Assembly: GCA_963580285.1 (NCBI GenBank)
Contig: OY757016.1
Location: forward strand, 44,097,124-44,161,123
Direction of reading: 5' to 3'
Length of the DNA stretch: 64,000 nt
DNA from: Lucinisca nassula
Lineage: Eukaryota; Mollusca; Bivalvia; Lucinida; Lucinidae
Part shown: piece by piece, positions 59,084 through 64,000 of the stretch
How positions within the stretch are numbered: the stretch's first letter is position 1
How the letters are laid out: the number at the start of each line of letters is the position of its first letter
The notes under the pieces: model-generated
Seen by the model: only the letters and a program-made list of their open reading frames with translations
The model's database searches: none
Told to the model about the DNA's origin: nothing
Program-made: the position numbers and the translations under genes

Positions 59084-59278
59084 GATCATATAAGATGCCA
59101 TTTACAACAATGGTTGTCCTGGTTTACTTTAAAAGTCATTGTTGCAAATATTGTGAACCCAGATCAGACTGCTCCTCTTGGAGCACTGTTTGGCTGTATG
59201 TCAAAACATTTTTTTAAAAATTTGCAAGAAGATGCAGCAGATGACATAAACAGATGCAATTTTTCATAGCATCTTAAC
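59080..59278 (+). mobile_element. TTAA-3 MITE, apex lost
   Basis: TTAAGATCATATAAGATGCC left; GACTGCTCCTCTTGGAGCACTG shows the right arm partly deleted; end CATAGCATCTTAAC. Confidence 0.7.
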
Positions 59279-59451
59279 AATCACGACAACAGTTGTCTGC
59301 TTTTGTCGTCTGCTGGTAAATTTAAAAGTGCAAACAATGTGGACCCAGATCAGACTGCTCCTCTAGTTAAAAAGTTTGGAAGAAGATTCAGCAGACGACA
59401 TAATCAGATGACATTTTCAGATGTAGTTTTTCTTGGCATCTTAAGGGTTAA
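59279..59451 (+). mobile_element. TTAA-3 MITE, truncated, in tandem
   Basis: Begins TCACGACAACAGTTGTCTGC; only the left half of the core remains (GACTGCTCCTCTAG); end GGCATCTTAAGGGTTAA at 59451. Head to tail with the previous copy. Confidence 0.7.
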
Positions 59452-59615
59452 CAAACTTGCACATCTTGAGTCTTGGGTTTGGGGAAACAAGCTGAAACTT
59501 CGAGAGTTGGTTAGGAGTCCAAACCACCACGTTATATTGAGACATTAGGAGAAAACTTGTTATGTCAAGTGCTATTTCAATGAGACCACTGTGCCTAGCT
59601 AGGTGTGTGTGTGGA

Positions 59616-59633
59616 GGGGGGGGGGGGGGGGGG
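59616..59633. repeat. Poly-G tract (18)
   Basis: Pure G run after (GT)n. Confidence 0.9.
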
Positions 59634-59779
59634 CAAAAATAATGAAATTTCATTTTGATCAGGCAAAAATAACAAGGGCAAAGAACAACTTGGTGTACTT
59701 TAGACTTCAATAAGATGTGAAGAGAATGGCTAATCAGATTATCCCATGATATCTAATCTTTGGAATAAGATTAAGATTA

Positions 59780-60000
59780 GTCCATTCAAGCCTAGCATCC
59801 CACAAAAGGGGCATTGGCAAATAGTGAAGACCCAGATCAGATGCTGCATTCTGCAGCATCTGATCAGGGTCTACACTGTTTGTGTAAAGAAAATGATTTT
59901 CCTTAAAACTTACAACAAATAAAACAAACCTAATATCCCTTAAATTTGAAATCTACTATTATGTGGAAGATTCCTTTTGACATACATGGGTCAATACTGA
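59780..60000 (+). mobile_element. TTAA-2, old diverged copy
   Basis: TAGCATCCCACAAAAGGGGC ATTGGC, hairpin with GATGCTGCATTCTGCAGCATC fully paired, TTAAATTTGAAATCTACTAT and GTGGAAGATTCCTTTTGAC. The ends have drifted but the hairpin has not. Confidence 0.6.
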
Positions 60001-60194
60001 ACCTCTCCTGAACAGAACAAATCAGGTGTGAAACAAGTGTGCTCTGGATTTAGGCAGTATGGCCCATGGAAAAACAGTATATCCCAGATAAGGTCTTATG
60101 AATGAGAACAGTGTAAACCAAGTTATTTTCACATGCAAGCAATTTTCACAGTACTAAAACTTGCAAAAATTTATCCTATGACCAAGTCTGTCAT

Positions 60195-60990
60195 TACAGG
60201 TTTTCCTCATGTTTTGCCCATAATTGACCCCATAACAGGCCCTGCAACATGTTTTGCCCATATATGACCACATTACAGGCCCTGCAACGTTTTTGCCCAT
60301 ATTTGACCCCATTACAGGCCCTGCAACATGTTTTGCCCATATTTGACCCCATTACAGGCCCTGCAACATGTTTTGCCCATATTTGACCCCATAACAGGCC
60401 CTGCAACATGTTTTGCCCATATTTGACCCCAAAACAGGCCCTACAACATGTTTTGCCCATATTTGACCCCATAACAGGCCCTACAACATGTTTTGCCTAT
60501 ATTTTGACCCCATTACAGGCCCTGCAACATGTTTTGCCCATATTTGACCCCATTACAGGCCCTGCAACATGTTTTGCCCATATTTGACCCCATTACAGGC
60601 CCTGCAACATGTTTTGCCCATATTTGACCGCATTACAGGTCTTGCAAAATATTTTGCCCATATTTAAGCCGCTTACAGGTCTTGCAAAATGGTTTGGCCA
60701 TATTCGATACCATTACAGGATTTGCAACATGTTTTGCCCATATTTAAGCCCATTACAGACATTGCAACATGTTTTGACCCAATAACTGATCTTGCATGTT
60801 TGACCCTAATACAGGCCTGTTAGCACCATGTTAGCTTTGCTTATATTTGACCTCATTACAGGCCTGCAGCATGTTTTGTCTAATTGTTTGATCCCTTAAC
60901 ATGTCTTGGAGCATGTTTTGCCTGTATTTGACCCCATAACATGTGCTGCAACATGTTTTGCCAGTACTTGTTTTTGCCTTTATTTGATCC
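60195..60990. repeat. 40-bp tandem array
   Basis: About 19 units of CCCATATTTGACCCCATTAC AGGCCCTGCAACATGTTTTG. The first 11 are nearly identical, and decay increases to the right (GTCTTGCAAAAT, TTTAAGCC). Confidence 0.9.
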
Positions 60991-61039
60991 CATGAAAAAT
61001 TGTTGCCTGAATGTTGAAGCAGAAATAGTTGCTGGTGGG

Positions 61040-61115
61040 CTGATATGATACAACAAGGCCTTACTCTGAAGCAGGGGTCGTGGGTTTGATCCCTGACGGG
61101 GATATACATCCACAA
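61040..61115 (+). repeat. tRNA-like B-box sequence
   Basis: AAGCAGGGGTCGTGGGTTTG ATCCCTGACGGGG has a good B box (GGGTTTGATCCC, 61082-61093). The A box is not convincing (GATATGATACAACAAGG). Possibly a SINE head remnant. Confidence 0.35.
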
Positions 61116-61476
61116 GAGCCTGGGTAGCTCCAATTTCTGAGATTTTTTACAATTTTGTTTACTATAGCAGCATTTTGGCAAACTATTTCACTGGGTGGTC
61201 TGGAGTGGATAAACTTAGATAAAGATACCTGTAGTGTTACTTAGGTCCGCAAACATTCGCACTTGATTTACATGTAATGACGAGCAAATGAGGGTCAGCA
61301 GGTTTGCTCTGAGCTTCTACGAGTACAGTGGTTTGGTGGTCCTCAGCTGTGGGCGGAGGATAAACATAAACCAAGGCATTTGTCTCACTAGTTCGTAAAC
61401 AGGGTCATTCAGTAAACTGGACATATACTACATCATTGTGGTATTCATTAGATCGAGGATGCGCTTGTTTTGGTGT
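61116..61476. other. Unassigned stretch
   Basis: No feature recognised. Confidence 0.4.
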
Positions 61477-61880
61477 TAAGAGCTAAGTATGTTGCGGTTT
61501 AGTGATGAAAGATTAAAGCAAAAAAAGGACATTTATGACAGCATTTAGTTTACTTACATCTTAAGATGTTTTTGCATGTAATTAACCCATAAAATGCCAA
61601 TCACCACACTTGGCGTCTGCTTTACTTTAAAAGTCATTTTTGCAGATATTTAGGACCCAGATCGGACTGTTCCTGTAGGAGCAGTCTACAGGAGCAGTCT
61701 GATCTGGGTCCACACTGTTTGCAAAAATATTTTTATCAAGTTTGAAAAAACCTTCAGCAGACGACATTTTCAGATGTTGTTTTTCACGGCATCTTAAGGA
61801 TTAAGAGCTAAGTATGTTGCAGTATAGTGATGAAAGATTAAAGCAAAAAAGGATATCTATGACAGCATTTAGTTTACTTA
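61477..61880. repeat. Direct duplication of an 80-base flank
   Basis: TTAAGAGCTAAGTATGTTGC ... ATTTAGTTTACTTAC occurs at 61477-61558 and at 61801-61880, 324 apart, about 93 percent identical. The intervening sequence is the TTAA-3 copy at 61582-61804. Confidence 0.75.
61582..61804 (+). mobile_element. TTAA-3 MITE with duplicated apex
   Basis: TTAACCCATAAAATGCCAAT ... GGCATCTTAAGGATTAA. The apical GTAGGAGCAGTCTACAGGAG CAGTC shows a 13-base duplication (GGAGCAGTCTACA). Confidence 0.8.
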
Positions 61881-61883
61881 CGA

Positions 61884-62106
61884 ATTAACCCTTAAGACAT
61901 GGAGGAAAACTACATCTGAAAATGTCGTCTGCTATGTTTGTGGTCTGCTTGATTGTTCGGCAAACTTTTTAAAAATATTTTTGCATACAGGCAAACAGTG
62001 TGGGCCCAGATCAGACTGCTCTGACCTGGGTCCACACTGTTTGCAAAAACTTACTTTTTAAGAAACCGGCAGACGACAAAACAGGTGACAATTGCAGACA
62101 TGTTAA
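61884..62106 (-). mobile_element. TTAA-3 MITE, opposite orientation
   Basis: TTAACCCTTAAGACATGGAG ... GCAGACATGTTAA. The apex is lost (GACTGCTCTGACC). It lies at the same distance from the duplicated flank as the copy at 61582 but inverted. Confidence 0.75.
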
Positions 62107-62382
62107 GTTTTGAAAATAAAAATGAGGGAGACAGCGCATTCGAGGAGGATTGGCGAGTGCCGAAGGCACGAAGTCTTGGTGCCAAGCTCTCAGGATAGGC
62201 TAGAAAATGGTGCACTCTGAGAGCTTTTTGAACATTTTTTTTTTGTTTATTCTTTACACTCCTGTTCATGAAGAAATAACTAATAAATATTTTTCCTTGG
62301 GAAGATGCCTTCAAACTAACACCTAGCCATACCAGTGCCGCCCCCCCTCCCTCCGGTGTATAATGCTACAGCACAAGAGCAT

Positions 62383-63640
62383 ATCTTATCATTTATGCCC
62401 AGATAGGTCACAACAAAAGTAGCCCAATTGATTCTATATTCCAAGGGCCATCCAATAACCAAAGTTTCAGAAGTGTAGCTCCAATAGTTTAGAAGATATG
62501 GCAAAATAACACTTTTTGACCTTTGACCTTGGGGTCGAGGTCACACCAAAAGTAGCCTAATATATTCTATATTCCAAGAGCCATCCAATAAGCAAAGTTT
62601 CAGAAGTGTAACTCCAATAGTTTAGGAGATATGGCAAAGTCATACTTTTTGACCTTTGACCTTGGGTCATGTTGAGGTCAAGGTCATGCTAAAAGTAGCC
62701 CAATTCATTCTATGTTCCAAGGCCATACAATAACCAAAAAAGTTGCAAAGAACATTCCAACTGATACACAAAGTTTCAGAAGTGTAACTCATATAGTTTA
62801 GAAGATATGGCAAAGTCATACTTTTTGACCTTTGACCTAGGGGTTATGTTGAGGTCCACCAATAGTTTTCCAATTTTTCTATATTCCAACGGCCATCCAA
62901 TAACCAAAGTTTCAGAGGTGTAAGTCCGATAGTTTAGAAGATATGGCAAAGTCAAACTTTTTACCTTTGACCTTGGGGTCAGGTTGGGGTCAAGGTCACA
63001 ACAAAAGTAGCCCAATTGATTCTATATTCCAAGGACCATCCGATAACCAAAGTTTCAGAAGTGTAGCTCCAAACGTTTAGAAGATATGGCAAAAAATACT
63101 TTTTGACCTTTGACCTTTGGGTCATGTTGAGGTCCAGGTCACAACAAAAGTAGCCCAATATATTCTATATTCCAATGGCCATCCAATAAGCAAAGTTTAA
63201 GAAGTGTAACTCCAATAGTGGAGATATTGCAAAGTCATACTTTTTGACCTTTGACCTTGGAATCATGTTGAGGTCAAGGTCACCCCAAAAGTAGCTTAAT
63301 TTATTCTATATTCCAAGGGCCATCCAATAACTAAAGTTTCAGAAGTGTAACTCAAATAGTTTAGAAGACATGGCAAAATCGTACTTTTTGAACTGTGACC
63401 TTGGGGTCATGTTGAGGTCAAGGTCATGCAAAAAATAGCCTAGTGCCATCTACATCCCATGTACTATCCACAGGCAATGTTTGAAAAGTGTACCTTAACC
63501 GGTTTTAGAGGAGATCCATTCCATAGAAACGTGACGGACGTACATACACACACATACATACAGACCCACGGACTGACAGACACTCGACTCTGACACAAAA
63601 ACAATATACCCGATTATTCTTTTTAAAAGCGGGTATAATA
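62383..63640. repeat. About 140-bp tandem array with GACCTTTGACC boxes
   Basis: Eight units with AGTTTCAGAAGTGTAACTCC, AATAGTTTAGAAGATATGGC, TTTTTGACCTTTGACCTTGG, GGTCA(A)GGTCA and ATTCTATATTCCAAGGGCCA. Units measure 130-175 bases. It ends with GACGGACGTACATACACACA, then TATACCCG...GCGGGTATA (63605-63637), an end hairpin, so the array is probably carried by an element like BIG-1 or HP-3. Confidence 0.85.
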
Positions 63641-63782
63641 ATCCAAGGTTTCGATCAAGTTTCAAGCACAACAACTTAATTCCCCTCCGACTTTTAAGTG
63701 CGGAAATACGGTAGATAATACTTTAGTTGTCACGGTCCATAACGGTACTTTTTCAAGTTCAAATGTATAACAGCTTGTCCAA

Positions 63783-63886
63783 TTATAGTCTTTCAAAACG
63801 CAGTGAGACTTGACTGCACTTTTAATTTTGAACTAGTCCACGTTTTAGGTAAATCGCCTTCAGTTGGGATTTTGTATTGGGCGATA
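63783..63886 (+). repeat. Dispersed repeat X, copy 2
   Basis: Matches 17765-17871 (TATAGTCTTTCAAAACGCAG TGAGACTTGACTGCACTTTT AATTTTG; TTTTAGGTAAATCGCCTTCAG; GGGCGATA). Confidence 0.65.
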
Positions 63887-64000
63887 TAGTTTTACTGAGG
63901 ATCGTTCAGCATCATATTTACCACTTGCCCACAGCTTCTACATAATGGCATTATCAAAAAACTTATTTATAATTTAAAAATCCTGTGAAAAATGAGATCC

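Noticed and set aside
60194..60472. 92-codon minus-strand frame with GSNMGKTCCRAC repeats
   Set aside because: It is a translation of the 40-bp satellite; the cysteine pattern mimics a small secreted peptide but comes from the repeat.

Overview
This window reads as non-coding, repeat-saturated animal DNA, most likely from a bivalve mollusc. It is AT-rich, has no long open reading frame (longest about 150 codons, and that one is a translated 27-bp tandem repeat), no convincing exon set, no operon structure and no bacterial signals. The repeat types I see (tRNA-derived SINEs ending in GACGTTAAAC-type tails, tandem-repeat-bearing elements, dense palindromic MITEs) are, to my knowledge, typical of heterodont bivalve genomes. 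Species cannot be fixed from the sequence alone. The window is probably intergenic or a very large intron. I report no intact protein-coding gene.

Family names used below are local to this annotation. (1) TTAA-1, TTAA-2 (with subfamily 2b) and TTAA-3: about 40 short MITEs with ends TTAA|CCC...GGG|TTAA, i.e. piggyBac-like ends. They share one hairpin core (arm CAAACAGTG...GATCAGA) capped by a different apical stem in each family. (2) SINE-1 to SINE-6: tRNA-headed or headless retroposons. At least four share a 3' tail around (G)ACGTTAAAC. (3) BIG-1: two copies (26382-30016 and 52212-55138) of a 3-3.6 kb element holding two internal tandem arrays (145 bp and 166 bp units) between terminal hairpins. 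HP-2 and HP-3 are smaller elements with the same kind of 3' end (hairpin followed by CTTGTT). (4) PAL-1, PAL-2, PAL-3: palindromic MITEs. (5) TA-1 and two further elements flanked by TA, Tc1/mariner/pogo-like. (6) Six tandem arrays (63, 27, 36, 37, 40 and about 140 bp units) and a 69-bp inverted/tandem array. (7) One recognisable protein remnant, the C-terminal end of a retroelement-like ORF with its 3' UTR (23818-24975).

Layout: 1-12 kb, dense MITEs and SINEs with a 63-bp array and nested insertions; 12-13 kb, a candidate short transcription unit (three CCAAT boxes, TATA box, AATAAA); 13-23 kb, SINEs, tRNA-like heads and nested MITEs; 23.6-25 kb, retroelement remnant; 25.4-30 kb, PAL-2 pair then BIG-1 copy 1; 30-34.6 kb, three tandem arrays; 35-51.8 kb, the richest nest of MITEs in SINEs in MITEs, a 200-N assembly gap and two SINE-4 copies; 52-55 kb, BIG-1 copy 2; 55-62 kb, more MITEs/SINEs and a 40-bp array; 62.3-63.6 kb, an array rich in nuclear-receptor-like half sites. 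Nothing indicates genes acting together. The biology here is the transposon community, whose nesting gives a relative insertion order.

All coordinates of repeats are by eye from alignment among copies in this window; element ends are good to a few bases where terminal repeats or flanking duplications are stated, and to roughly 10-20 bases otherwise.
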